Of a DNA stretch of 64,000 nt, positions 31,850-43,000 are shown piece by piece. Each line of letters begins with the position of its first letter. Position 1 is the stretch's first letter. Both the position numbers and the translations under genes were made by a program. Under the pieces are notes generated by a model. The model saw nothing but the letters and a program-made list of their open reading frames with translations. It was not told where the DNA came from and did no database searches. Source of the DNA: Tetrastigma voinierianum (lineage: Eukaryota; Streptophyta; Magnoliopsida; Vitales; Vitaceae); contig JAEQBH010004426.1 of the NCBI GenBank assembly GCA_016808115.1, positions 100,914 through 164,913 on the forward strand. The letters run 5' to 3'.

Positions 31850-33050
31850 AAAAACAGATGAGTTTCACACTCGTCATTGACTAAACTAGTAGTCATGCAT
31901 CCTGAGGCAATCTTCTCTCGAATGAAGTGACAGTCCACTTCAATATGTTTGGTCCTCTCATGAAAGACTGGGTTGGAGGCAATGTGTAGGATTGCTTGAT
32001 TTATCACCTGGCGTGAATTTGTTCGTCAGCTACGAATCCTGGCTTAAGAAATTTGTTTGAGCCATATGAGTTCACAGGTTGCCAATGGCCGGTACCGATC
32101 TTAGTTTTGACGTTAGACACGGCGACACATCCCGCATTTCTTACTTTTCTATGATATTGAGTTTCAAATGGCCATTATATCCACGAAGTGGAGCGTGTCG
32201 CAGGCGAGCTTGCCCGATACGTATCGTATCCGCGTTAGGTGTGACCCTGCATTTTCATACTGGCTGTGTTCATTTAATATAGCGGGAGATACGGATGCGG
32301 CATCATTGACTATCACGTGTGGTGTAAGGCCGGTAACTATGCTCGGAAAGAAAATGTCGATTGGATGATGATGAGGTAGTTAGGTCTCACTCCATTAGTC
32401 ATGATATCTCCCTAGATCTAATTAGAGCTCCCCACAATACAGAGTCTGAAGCTTGACATTCGAATCCATAGGAGTGTCTTGGGTTTATAATTACAGCATG
32501 GGTTTCCATATTTAATATCAGAGACATACTTCCTCACGGATATAAAGTGCAGGTGGGTGCATTGCTTCGATCATCAAAATGCCCAGGTTTTCCGTGTCTT
32601 TTGTGCGAAGTGGCTAAAGAAATCTTGTTTAAGTTCGAATACCATCATGATCACTCTAGGTTATAACAATGTACGTCCATGCAGCAGTCGAGATAGATGC
32701 ATTGTCTTGAGGATGTATGATGATAGAGAGCGAGTGGTTTAATTTACTTGGGTATACGGACTCTTGTACCTGCAGGCTAAAGTGGCTAAACCGGGCGAGG
32801 CGCTGGAGCCATATAAGGAGGCGATACGCATGCAGTCGGACTCTTTACGGCTTGACAAATCTAGGTGGTTACTCGTATATACCTTCTCGGCGAGGTCACC
32901 GCTGGAGAAATGCATTCTTGATGTCAATCGTCTGAGCGAGATCTCATAGCGATCCCATAGATAGAGAGAAATGACGAAGCCATCTCTTGTATGAGAAAAA
33001 GTGTCATAGTAGTCGGATCCGTATCTTTTGGTATCTGCCCAGCATTAACG
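31850..33050 (-). pseudogene. RT and RNase H of copia element 3
   Basis: RT: IDIKNAFL near 32.9 kb, SGDLAEKVYT near 32.88-32.92 kb, CMRIASLYG near 32.80-32.84 kb (family: VCRLRRSLYGLKQSPRAW). RNase H: the minus-strand frame 31825-32007 reads AILHIASNPVFHERTKHIEV and DCHFIREKIASG. The catalytic YVDD was not found. Frames change often. Confidence 0.75.
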
Positions 33051-33309
33051 AGCTTTAAGGCGGTCTGACCGTGGGATATCTGCCAGTATAGACCAGACCC
33101 ACGGGGAGACTTGCCGGCGGGTAAGATGGCCCCAGGTCAAGTGCCGATAGAATGCGGAGAACAACTATTTCAACCGTCCCTTTGTTTCTGCCCGAATGAG
33201 AAAGGGCCTCATGCACAGTTTTAGGAAGAGAAACAGAAGACAAGGTGGAAATAAAAACATAATATGGTGAAGATAAGTGGTGATAAGTCAAGAAATTATA
33301 AATAAGATG

Positions 33310-33940
33310 GGGGTTATGAGAGGAACAAGTACATTTCCGAATGACAATGGGAAGATTGGGGAGACCACCAGAGACCAAACGTCTGTGGAGGAGGGCGCCA
33401 TGGAGATGAGTTAATTGAAGGCACGGTGTGATCATAATGGCCAAGTGAAGCCCTATGATGGTCAAGGTGGAGTAGCCGGAGGTAGAGATGAGGTATCCGA
33501 GACGAGATAAAGAAGTGGTAAAGATATGATATCAGAACTGAGTGGGTGGTAGGGAATATAGAAGAGTTCTCAGGTGACATCTCGAGACAAAGTATCAATG
33601 CTATTGTCGGGGAGAGTACTTGATGATAACCTCGTTGAAGTCGAGGAATAAGCGAGAAGACACTTCATGGCTTTGGTTGAGAGCTTTGTCTTGTCGGGGT
33701 GAGAATATGGACAAAGCGGACCTGACGAAGACACGAGGGGAAGGCAGAAGAGGGGTTGGTTTGGTAAAAAGATGGAATGAGGAATTTGATCATGTAAGAC
33801 GAATGATGGCATATGATTAATCAAATAACAAGCGACTAAGGTAGCATCCTTCCAAAAATGTTGAGGAACATATGATGCGTTAAGAAAAGTGCAAGTGGTT
33901 TTAGCTAAATGGCCGGTTCTTGTGCTCATCCACTTTCAAA
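33310..33940 (-). pseudogene. Integrase of copia element 3
   Basis: The minus-strand frame 33570-33929 reads STRTGHLAKTTCTFL, VPQHFWKDATLVACYLINHM, PSFVL, FLPNQPLFCLP, DKTKLSTKAMKCLLAYSS. These are successive blocks of the copia integrase C-terminal half. A second frame continues SPENSSIFPTTH, matching VTFFE.SPFF. The core catalytic residues upstream are not readable. Confidence 0.85.
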
Positions 33941-35021
33941 TTATGTTGAAGGTGTAAGCATAAGAGGTGATGAAGAATCTCATGTAAGGACATAAATAGA
34001 GGAGAATGAATTACAGAAGATATTTCTTGACATTATCATATGGATACAATTGAAGTAATAAGTGAGTTCAAACTTCAACATGGAACTTTGGAAAATAGAA
34101 TAACTTAGCTCGAGTTTTCATTAAAAATAGCTAAATCTGGCAAGGTAATCATCCGTAAAAGTGGCAATCTGGAACAGTGGGCTCGGTCAGGAAGGACCCC
34201 CAGGTATCGGTGTAGATAAACCGAGAGGCTGTTTGTTGATTTGGGTAGCAGGGAGTGGAACACGATGTATATGTTCAAACTGACATAGGTAACATAATTA
34301 AGACGAACTAGAAAAACAAAGAACCATTTTGGCTTGGAAATGTTCGGATGTCCCGAGAAGCTATGAATAAGAGATAGTATCCATGGAAGTACAAACGGTG
34401 GAAGATGAAGGCGGTGAGATGAAAGAGGCCACGAGATTCACGTCTATGCAGTGATCCTCCACTAATCTTCGGTCTATGATGTGAGTTATTAGAAGAATTG
34501 TCAACCGATTAGAGTCGAGTGTTTCTTGTTAGTCAGTTAAAGGACAATTAGGAACATAAATAATAGAAGTAAGAGGTAAAGGAAGAAGGGCATCTGGGTT
34601 AGTTCCTTCATTATAGTTTGAATCCATTGGTAAAGTAATCCAAGCTAGAGTAAAGGAAACAAATGTCAAGAGAAAGAAAAATGTCCATATTACTTATAAA
34701 TGATTAGAGCTCTAGAATCGAAGAATTTGGGGTCTAGATGAATGTATGAAAAACAAATTGGAGGCATTACCCAGGTATGGGCGACAAATGACATGGATAC
34801 AAATTTGGCTGCACGAGTGAGGTGGAGTACTCACTTATATAGTTGGAATGTAGAATAACCAGATGTGTGGATATGACTTCCTTTGGTCGTCATAGAAGTG
34901 AAAAACAACTCGATCAAGCGAATTAGTAAAAACAAGAAGTACAGGGCCTAGCTATTATTGGGTGAGAGAATCACATGGAGGGTGTTGGGTTGTAGGAAAA
35001 AGCGAAACAGTCAAAAAAAAT

Positions 35022-35460
35022 CTAGAGTGGACTATCGATGACCAAAATGCGTGAGCTTGTGAGATGGAGGCTTTCGGATGGAAGCCCAGGCTGGGAAGCC
35101 TTATCCGGCGGAGGCAGGCCGGTTAGGGCCAGGTGGGCGGGATCGCTCCGTGCCTTCCACGCGCCACCCGTGTGCGGCGCGGTGGGGTTGGACCACGGAG
35201 AGAAGGACATGCGCGTGGCGGCGCGTGGGATCATGTTGTCGGGTTCTTGCCTTGGGTGGATGGATCGGGCTGAGGCGGCTCCAATGGTTGTCGGTCGGAA
35301 GTAGCATCGCCAAGGAAAGTTCGTGAAATTTTTCGGCCGAGGGATCTTTGAGTGCGAAGGTTTAAACTCTCTGATGAAGGTGGGGTGTTTGGAGTGAGGC
35401 TCGACTATTAGATGAGTTGTCGGAATTAAAACCACGTAAAACCTAACACAGAACCTTCCA
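35022..35460 (-). other. Leader/gag-upstream region of copia element 3
   Basis: A 217-aa open frame on the minus strand (35022-35675) starts inside the LTR, crosses the PBS and ends 3' of it. It therefore cannot be a normal gene. The region is GC-richer than its surroundings. Copia element 1 has comparable non-coding sequence at 25.1-25.5 kb. Confidence 0.4.
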
Positions 35461-35690
35461 TGGCTCACATTACCATGTGAAAGGATAGAAGAAAAGATTG
35501 TTTTTATTAATTGAATATATAAAATACAATGAAGTGCTGCAGAATTTATATACATCGGGAACACATAAAAATGAAACAAATAAAGAAGTACAAACAAAAG
35601 GAAGGAAAATAATGTCTGAAAGAAGGAAGGAGATAAATCGGAGAATATCTTACGATTCTCAACAACTCTTATCATGATACTTGAGATGGC

Positions 35691-36480
35691 CAGCTTAGTT
35701 AGCTGATGTACGACTGGCCGCTTTTTCTAAACTTAGAAAGGGTGGTTGCCATCCATGTTGATGCAGAAATGATGCTTGAACATTTAATTTCCTATTTTAA
35801 ATTAGAGAAAAAGAAAACTAAATAATGTCATGAAGTAGTGTGACTAGTTTTATTGAATTTTAATGAGTTCGAGTCTCTCATAACTGTCTTCAGTTCTGTT
35901 TTTGGTATCCTTAAATGGTACCTTTTCAGAATCTTGACAAACATACTTGGGAGTTCGAAACCTTGTCCTTTTGTTCATGCCATTTAAAAATGGATGCGAA
36001 GATGATTTGTTCTGTTATCTCACTCTGAGAATCCAGTTCAAATAATAGGTCCCATATTACTTTCAGATCATGCATCTAAATTGCCAAGCTAGTTGGGCAA
36101 TGAAGGCCATTCCTGTCAGCTGTATATTTCATGTTCCCCATTTTTGCTGGGTAGTAAAACCATAAGATCATATAAATTAGAGCATACATCGAACATCAAA
36201 TATTCGACCCTTAGCATAATGTATAATTTAGGTCTTTTGTGAACTTAGGGCATTTCAGTATCAGGTTGTACTTGGAATGGGTAGCCTGTCATCAAGGCTG
36301 TTTCTAACAATTTCTGAGTTATTTTGCATGGCATCAAACATGAGGTCTCCACTTTGATGCATCTAGTTACACTGCTGTTCCTTAATAACATGATGTGGAG
36401 CGGTAAGACATGCACCTAGTGGTGAGAAAGCCTCCCATGTATTGTTTGTCTCTACTGCAACTGTCTAAGGAAAATAGTAA
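35691..36480 (+). other. CPSF160 intron sequence
   Basis: AT-rich, no ORF of interest and no recognised repeat. Confidence 0.5.
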
Positions 36481-36486
36481 AGGAAA

Positions 36487-36602
36487 TTTTTTTTATAGGT
36501 AAATATTTGTTTTTCTTGTTTTTCCTATGCTGGGACTTGAACCTGGAACCTCCAGTAACCCCACCTCAACCCTTAACCGCTTGACCCAGGCCTTAAGGGC
36601 AG
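36487..36602 (-). mobile_element. tRNA-derived SINE-like element
   Basis: On the minus strand a box-A-like GGTCAAGCGGTTAAGG is followed after about 30 bases by a box-B-like GGTTCAAGTCCC. The segment ends in an A-rich tail (TTTTTTTT at 36488 on +). This is the layout of a plant SINE with an internal RNA polymerase III promoter. It lies in the CPSF160 intron. A weaker relative is at 17.45-17.53 kb. Confidence 0.55.
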
Positions 36603-37293
36603 AAAAGGAAATGATGAATGGAGAATAAGGGTTTGTTCGGTAATGTTTTTTCAAAGACATTCTTTTAAAAATTGTTTTTTGAGTTCTTAGAAATAGTTTT
36701 CGGGAATGAAATTCTGTTTAGGAACTCAAATGTGAAAAACAATGTTCTCAACTTACACTTTGAAAATATTGTGCGCTTATATACAATGTAAAACTTTGTA
36801 AAGCATTCTTCAAAATTTTCAATTGTTTCTCAGAATACTCTACGAATAACACTTAAAAATACCTCAAATATGTTCTTAAAAATAGTGTGTTTTCAGAACA
36901 AACGTAATGAAAAAAATGTTTTCAATAACAAATTTATCAGAATTTTTTAGTTAGAAAACTGTTTTATGTTGTAAATAACAAGAGCAGAGGCCCTAGGTGT
37001 GCTACCAAGTAGCACTAGCACTAGATCTTTTCCCTTTTTCTCTTCTTGATGGGAGAATTGGAGATATGTAGGGCCCTTCAAATATCTTTTCTTCTTTCAT
37101 GACTCACCCCATTTTTTTATTTGTTTGTGTTTCTTTTAGTTTGTTTGGGAGTTGTCAGGGAAGGGCCAGGGAGTGGGACACATGACTCCTCTTGAAGTTT
37201 TTCTCTTTGAAGTAAATTGAAAGATATTATGTTAGTGGGCAGCATCTAATCCATAAATTTTGGTTTAATGTTTTACATGTACCCCATATACAG

Positions 37294-37685
37294 ATATTCT
37301 ATTATGCACCAAAGATGTCAGAGAGTTGGAAAGGCCAGAAGCTGCTTTCAAGGGCTGAGTTTCATGTCGGTGCCCATGTAGGCTAAGTTCTTTAGAATTA
37401 CAGGTAGCCTGCTTCATCTGATGAATAGTGCCTCAAGGATCTGATAAAACCAATCGGTTTTGCGCTGTTATTTTAATTTACCCTGGATGGTAGCTTTGGT
37501 TGTATTGCACCTCAGTGAACTCACCTTCATGGAAACCAGTCCTGCAGAAAAAGCTTGTTGATGCACTGTTGTTCCCCATAATTGCTGGGCTCAACCCAAG
37601 GATACTCCGTCAGTTTTCCAGCCTCAAGACGGAAGGCTCATCGACCTGGCCCTGACAACATAGTTGACTGTGAGCTGCTCTGCCA
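37294..37685 (+). CDS. CPSF160: CPSF160 exon I (frameshifted)
   Basis: After acceptor ATATACAG the frame reads IFYYAPKMSESWKGQKLLSR and AEFHVGAHV. It then breaks into several frames that show FALLF, TLDGSFGCIAP, KKLVDA, AGLNPR and, at the DNA level, the conserved GPDNIVDCELLC before donor CA|GTAAGT. Single-base gains and losses occur at least five times in about 390 bases, more densely than elsewhere in the gene. Confidence 0.85.
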
Positions 37686-38090
37686 GTAAGTCGTTTTTAT
37701 TTATTTGTTTGTTTATTCTTTTTCAAATACTTCTGATTCCTAAAGGTAACAACTCCATGATGAAGTTACTTGTCAGTTAAATTTGTCTTCCTTTCCCTTT
37801 ATTTTTCTTTTTTTCACCAAGAAAAAATAAACAGCGACACTTCAAAACAATCATGCCCATATATGATATTGTTTTATTTCATGTTTTTCACATGTATAAA
37901 ATCTTGCTAGAATAGAACAAAATAGTATCCTGATAGAATTGATTTGGTTGTGGTCAGTCACCTTTTACTTTGGAATTTCCAAGGAGTCAAATTGCAATGT
38001 AACACCGCTGAATTGTGTCAATTCCAACTGTGCCAAAAAAAGATGTCTTGAGTACTTCCACATAATCTATTCCTGTTTCATGTTTTACAG

Positions 38091-38204
38091 TTTTGAGATG
38101 CTCCCATTCGAGGACCAGCATGAGATTGCTCAACAGATTAGGAACAACTGGTGCAAATCTCTGATCTGGACGTGGCCTCTCCACTGGGCACAAGTTTCTT
38201 GTGA
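38091..38204 (+). CDS. CPSF160: CPSF160 last exon with stop codon
   Basis: After acceptor TGTTTTACAG the first base completes a histidine. The frame then reads FEMLPFEDQHEIAQQI. After small frameshifts the family's final residues GTSFL appear, followed by TGA at 38202-38204. The previous exon ends CA|GTAAGT, so phase fits. A (CTG)9 tract begins at the next base. Confidence 0.85.
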
Positions 38205-38231
38205 CTGCTGCTGCTGCTGCTGCTGCTGCTG
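38205..38231 (+). repeat. (CTG)9 trinucleotide repeat directly after CPSF160 stop
   Basis: Nine perfect CTG units abut the stop codon, at the beginning of the 3' UTR. In the shifted frame they produce a run of cysteines, and on the minus strand a run of glutamines, in overlapping artefactual ORFs. Confidence 0.95.
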
Positions 38232-38804
38232 GGTCTTAATAATGGGGGTAACAGAAATTGAAAATGGCCTGATATATGAGCTGCCTGCTAAATTTTGGTG
38301 AGCTGGAAGTATGCCATCTGCATTTACTATTTGTTTCAATATTGTTCATTGCAGATTATATTTTATTGATTAGAAAAACTTTATGGCAGTTAAATCATTG
38401 GGTTTCTGGGACAAGTATCTGTGTAACAAGAATTGGTTCTCTTTCCTGCAGTTTTGGTATTGAAAAAGCCGTCTGTCTGATAATTGCATCTGTAACATTA
38501 TTCTGCTTTTCAACTCTACAAATAACAGAAGATTTCAAACTGTCAGCAACAATAACATGTGGAGTGGGCAATTGGAACTTAACAACATAAGGTAAACCAA
38601 CTTTATTAGAACCTTGTGTATTTGTATTTTGATTGTATTCACCCCAGATTGGGGTCATTTAGAGATTAATTAGTTTTATCTCCTTTCTATGTGACATACT
38701 AAAATTAATATATATGTATCTTGTACTAATCTCTGGAAATTTCAGCATCTGCTTTTTTCAACTCTCGCTCTCTCTCTGCAAGTTGTACTACCATATCTAC
38801 GATA

Positions 38805-40100
38805 GGGAAACTTGTGTTTCAGCTCATTGAGTTGAGAATGATTACAAAGACGGTATAAAGAATGCAAAATACATGGTTCGAAATGCGATTTTATAAATGG
38901 TATATTTCAATTGGATGGTAGTACAAGGTACTACATTAATAAAACTATAAAGTATGATCTTGACATTGTTCATTATTCTACTACATAAGACATTAAGGTA
39001 AATACCTAGATATTACCATACTTGAAAGACAATAATATGATCTTGACATTGTTCATTATGCTAGTGCATAAGACATTAAGGTAAATTCCTAGATATTACC
39101 ATACTTGAAACACAATAATATGATCTACAAAGGGAAACTTGTGTTTCAGCTCGATGAGTTGGGAATGATTACAAAGACGGTATAAAGAATGTAAAATCAT
39201 AATGGTTGGTCACGATTTATACAGAAAATAATTGTGTTTAGTATACGTTAATTGGTACTAAGTACTACATTAATAAAACTATAGTATTATTTTGACCTTT
39301 GTTCATTATGCTAGTACCTAAGACATTATGGTAAATACCTAGATATTTCATGCGCGAAACACGATAATATGATGAGGAAACTTGTGTTTATTTCGATGAG
39401 TTAGAATGATTACAAAGAATTATAAAGAATACAAATACATGATTCAGTTTGATTTCATAGAAATAATTGTGTTTCAGGTAGATGATAGGTATGGAGTACT
39501 ATATTAATAAACCTATCATTATATATCTTGATATTTGTTCATTATGCTAGTAACTATATGACGTTTAAAGTGCAGTGCACGAATATGCAGCTGCTTGAAG
39601 GCACAAAATAATATGATCTGGCAGGAAACTTGTGTTTTTAGTTCAATGAGGTTAGGAATGATTACAAAGAAGGTATAAAGGAATACAAATACATGATTAA
39701 GGTATGATTTCATAGAAAATAATTGTACTGGTGGGATGGTGATACAGTACCTAGGTGCTACATTAATAAACTATAGAGTATTATCTTGTCCCATTCACAT
39801 TATAGTACCTAAGACATTAAGGTAATACATAAATATTTCCATACTTGAAACACAATAATATGATTTGCAAAGGGAAACTTGTGTTTTAGCTCGATGGGTT
39901 GGGAATGATTACAAAGAAGGTATAAAGAATACAAAATACATGGTTCAGTACGATTTCATAGAAAATAATTGTGTTTCAGGTATGGTAGTACTTAGGTACC
40001 ATCTTAATAAATTGTAAGTATTATCTTGACACTGTTCATTATGATAGTACTTAAGACATTAAGGTAATACTTAGATGTTACCTACCGTATTTGAAATACC
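38805..40100 (+). repeat. ~250-bp tandem array, 5 copies, downstream of CPSF160
   Basis: The word GGGAAACTTGTGTTT (or AGGAAACTTGTGTTT) starts at 38805, 39132, 39375, 39623 and 39872. Each is followed by GATTACAAAG, GGTATAAAGAAT, AATACATG, GTACTA.ATTAATAAA, TTCATTATG and GACATTAAGGTAA in order. The period is 243-249 bp except for the first copy (327 bp), which contains an extra duplicated ~83-bp segment (38955-39037 and 39038-39120). AT-rich and non-coding. Confidence 0.85.
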
Positions 40101-41830
40101 TTCTTTTCTGTAAGAATTTAATCTTGTTTTTTGCATTCTTTATGCCTTCGCAATTATTCAGTAATCAGTGGCTGCATTTTAAACTCAAACTCAAGCTCTG
40201 AAGAACCACCACCACCATCCCTTTTAGGGAAGACTATGTTTAAAGCAACAAAATAAAATAAAATTGAGATACCTTAAGCTGCAATTTAATGGAGTTTTAG
40301 AAATGATTAAAGGTAATTTCTCTTTTGCACCTTAATACATATCACATTTTATATTCTCAAATGGAGAAGCAAATATGTACCCAAATATCTTTATCAATGG
40401 AAATGAAAATGAAAATGAAGATTCTCTTCCTTTTTCATATTTCTTATTGAATGAAATCAATAATTTGGTTTTATTTCTTATGTGTTTGAATTAATTTAAA
40501 TTTATATGAAAATGATTGTTTATTTCTATTACATTGTTTGGTAATATTAAGACTTGGATTGAAAGCAAATAAATTGAATTGATAATAATACTGCATCACA
40601 TTTGACATTTTTTAAGTAATACATAAAGGTATATAGTTTTTATGATAGTATTTCTTGTTTATACTTGGTAGAATAAAAGTATATCTGAAAATTTGAAATA
40701 TTTTTAATTTGTTTTTATATTTTAAACTATTTTTATATCTAATATTTTGTTTTTAATTATTCTGTGTGTTATTTTATAAGTAATTCTGAAACAATAAATA
40801 AAAACAATTAAAGATCTCTCAAATTTTGGAAATACTAGTAAAAAATGTTTTTTAAACTTATATTTAAAAATTATTTATCCTATTTTGTATTAAAAAAAAT
40901 CTATGCAGAATACTAAAATATTTTTAACATGTTTTCAATTTTTAAAACGATTTTATATTTAATAATTTATCCTTAATTGTTTTATATGATTCATTCTCCG
41001 GTCAGACATTAAAAATAATTAAATATACTAAAAAATATACAATATTTCACTATATGGGACTCCTTACCTAAGCCTTGTACTTATTTGAAACAATGAGGAT
41101 TTTACCATTCAAAGCTAGACACTTGTTTGACAAAAATAATAAAGCATAATAATCTTATAAAAATAAAACTGTTCTAAAAATAACATAGCTTTCGTTTTTG
41201 TTTTTATTCTTTATTTTAAAATAGTTTACTTTTTTTTTTCTTTGTTGAAGAGAAAATAGTTTACAAATTAATAAGCATGTTTTACTTGTTTCTTGTCTTA
41301 TGAAAACAAAACTTTGCTAAAAAAAACATGAGCATACGAAAAAAAAAAAAGAATGTGGCTTAAAATTTTAAATTTTACAATATTAATTAATTCATCTTTT
41401 ATTTTATATTGTCAAGGGAGAGAGAAGTAGAATGATCGGTAAGCGCGGCTGAGAATAAAGGCATTCACTTGGACAGCTTAAATTTCATCATTCAGGACTT
41501 GATGCCTGAAAATTAGAGGTAAAATGGAAATTTTGATTTTTTTTTTTGTTTAAAGGAAGCTAGAATGAAAATACCACTTATCTAATAAGTATTTCAAAAT
41601 CATATATAAGTAGAAGTTGATTTTCCTGGTAATGTTTATTCCATTCCCTGATTTAAATTTAATTCAAACATGGAATGAGTCGAAGATGTAATGAGATCCC
41701 ATTCCACCTCTTTGTTCACATATTCCGAATAACCATTGTCCCATAAAATAAGTAATGAAACAAATGGTTTTTTTTTTTTTACCTAAAATAATTATTTAAA
41801 CTCATACAATGAGCCAAAAAGCAATTCATT
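40101..41830. other. AT-rich intergenic region
   Basis: Very AT-rich sequence with homopolymer runs of A and T; nothing recognised. Confidence 0.6.
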
Positions 41831-42319
41831 AAATTTCCCCAATACAAATGAACCTAAATTAATAAATGAAACTAAGAAATATATCACTCTTAGAAATATA
41901 TTAACAATATATGGATCAATATATACAATAAATTCCTTTGAAACATAAAATATATTAACCCCCAAACGCAGTCATTGATAAATCATACCTGAAATCCTAT
42001 AACATAGAAAACACTGTAAAAGTAGTGTCTATGGATACACTACTCTCAAACCATTCTTTGATTTATGAAAACTCTAGATTACAAAAAATACAGCATGCAA
42101 CTGTTTAATTGCTCTGGGTCTTTTATAGTTTATGTAAGTCATAATAGGCTTTTAAAAAGAGTTGGTCCTTCAATCCAATGGGTCAACCAAAGTCTTATAG
42201 AGAGTGTGTGACCAAGGGCCCTACTATAAAATAGTAAACAGGCCAGTTCCATTAATGACATAAATTGGTCCTGTAAATGAGTAATTGATTATGCTAAGTC
42301 CAAAAAATTATTTATCTAA
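41830..42319 (-). repeat. 3' LTR of copia element 4
   Basis: On the minus strand the LTR begins TGTTAGATAAATAATTTTTT at 42319, immediately after the polypurine tract AAGTGGGAGCA. The far end is uncertain (about 41.83-41.95 kb). A copy of the LTR on the other side of the element was not found. Confidence 0.6.
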
Positions 42320-42332
42320 CATGCTCCCACTT
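42320..42332 (-). promoter_or_regulatory. Polypurine tract of copia element 4
   Basis: AAGTGGGAG on the minus strand directly before TGTTAGAT. AAGTGGGAG is the standard copia polypurine tract, which primes plus-strand DNA synthesis. Confidence 0.75.
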
Positions 42333-42879
42333 GAATTGCATAATATGATACACATATAAATATCACACAAAACTCACTTACTATAGAATCTCCCAAAACA
42401 AAATATCATTTCATTTAAATATATTACATGCTTGGAGTAGGGACTGTGTACCCAGACTAGGTAGTAGAGATTCTTTAATTGAAATCTCCCAAACAGCGAT
42501 CTGTTCAACAGTACTTTGCATGTCATAAACTTCAGGTCTAGGTAGTAAGATTTACCTAATAAAATTCAATCCCCCAACACACAATACCATTTCATCTGAG
42601 CACATTATGTATTGATAGGATATAACAATATACCCAAATTAGGTAGTAGGGATTCATCATAGCACATGTGGATCAACGTACATATATACAAAGACTAAAA
42701 GAAATAACTGAAACAATATGTATAATAAATCATTCCATAAATAAATAATGATCCACATCCATCAATGTATAAAAAAATGCTGCAAAAGAAATAAAGCGAT
42801 ACTTTCGACTTGGATATTCTTGTGAATATAATAAACTCATGACCCACGATGAGTCTCGATTGCCTAGCATAATCACATA

Positions 42880-43000
42880 GGAAACATGCTCCTCAAATAT
42901 GCCTACCGGTAAGGTCTTGGTCAATGGATTTGCCACCATTCTATAAGTCAACTTTCTCCTTTACCAAAAAATGCTTTACATCATCTCTTTCCCTTTTGAT
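42880..43000 (-). pseudogene. RNase H C-terminus of copia element 4
   Basis: The minus strand reads MVANPLTKTLPVGIFEEHVS, the conserved end of the copia polyprotein (family: MVADPLTK.(L/I)P...F..H). Upstream, DDVKHFLVKEKV-like residues reach to about 43.0 kb, where the homology stops. It resumes beyond 46.3 kb. Confidence 0.8.

Larger units (their letters stand above)
31825..35690 (-). mobile_element. Ty1/copia retrotransposon 3, minus strand, same family as element 1
   Basis: Minus-strand order: 5' LTR (about 35478-35680, with TATA-like TATATAAATT), PBS-like TGGTAATGTGAGCC at about 35460-35474, leader, gag region, integrase, RT, RNase H. The 3' end is cut at about 31.85 kb inside or just after RNase H, and no 3' LTR is seen. 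The RNase H end (ERTKHIEVDCHFIREKIASG, TTSLVN) and the integrase closely parallel element 1. It lies in the same 10-kb CPSF160 intron as element 2, antisense to the gene. Confidence 0.8.
16877..38204 (+). pseudogene. CPSF160: CPSF160 (CPSF1) gene, 3' part, exons interrupted by transposons
   Basis: CPSF160 is the large beta-propeller subunit of the nuclear cleavage and polyadenylation specificity factor, which with WDR33 and CPSF30 recognises the poly(A) signal of pre-mRNA. Ten exon pieces, collinear with the second half of the plant protein, were found: 16877-17042, 18183-18965, 19432-19512, 20172-20233, 20343-20415, about 26131-26154, 26288-26464, 27090-27260, 37294-37685 and 38091-38204. 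They end at the family's natural C-terminus (GTSFL-type, stop at 38202-38204). Two introns are swollen by copia elements to about 5.7 and 10 kb. Most of one exon is missing, and at least four exon pieces carry frameshifts, several at homopolymers. It may be a decayed copy, a mis-assembled locus, or a real gene with sequencing errors. Sequence words match what I recall of grapevine CPSF160 best. The 5' exons lie outside the window. Confidence 0.8.

Noticed and set aside
35022..35675. 217-aa minus-strand ORF
   Set aside because: Starts in the LTR and crosses the primer-binding site of copia element 3, so it cannot be a normal protein-coding gene.
36487..36602. A tRNA gene on the minus strand
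   Set aside because: Box A- and B-like words are present, but no cloverleaf could be folded and an A-rich tail follows; a SINE is a better fit.
38130..38339. Glutamine-run ORF on the minus strand and cysteine-run ORF on the plus strand
   Set aside because: Shadows of the (CTG)9 repeat after the CPSF160 stop.
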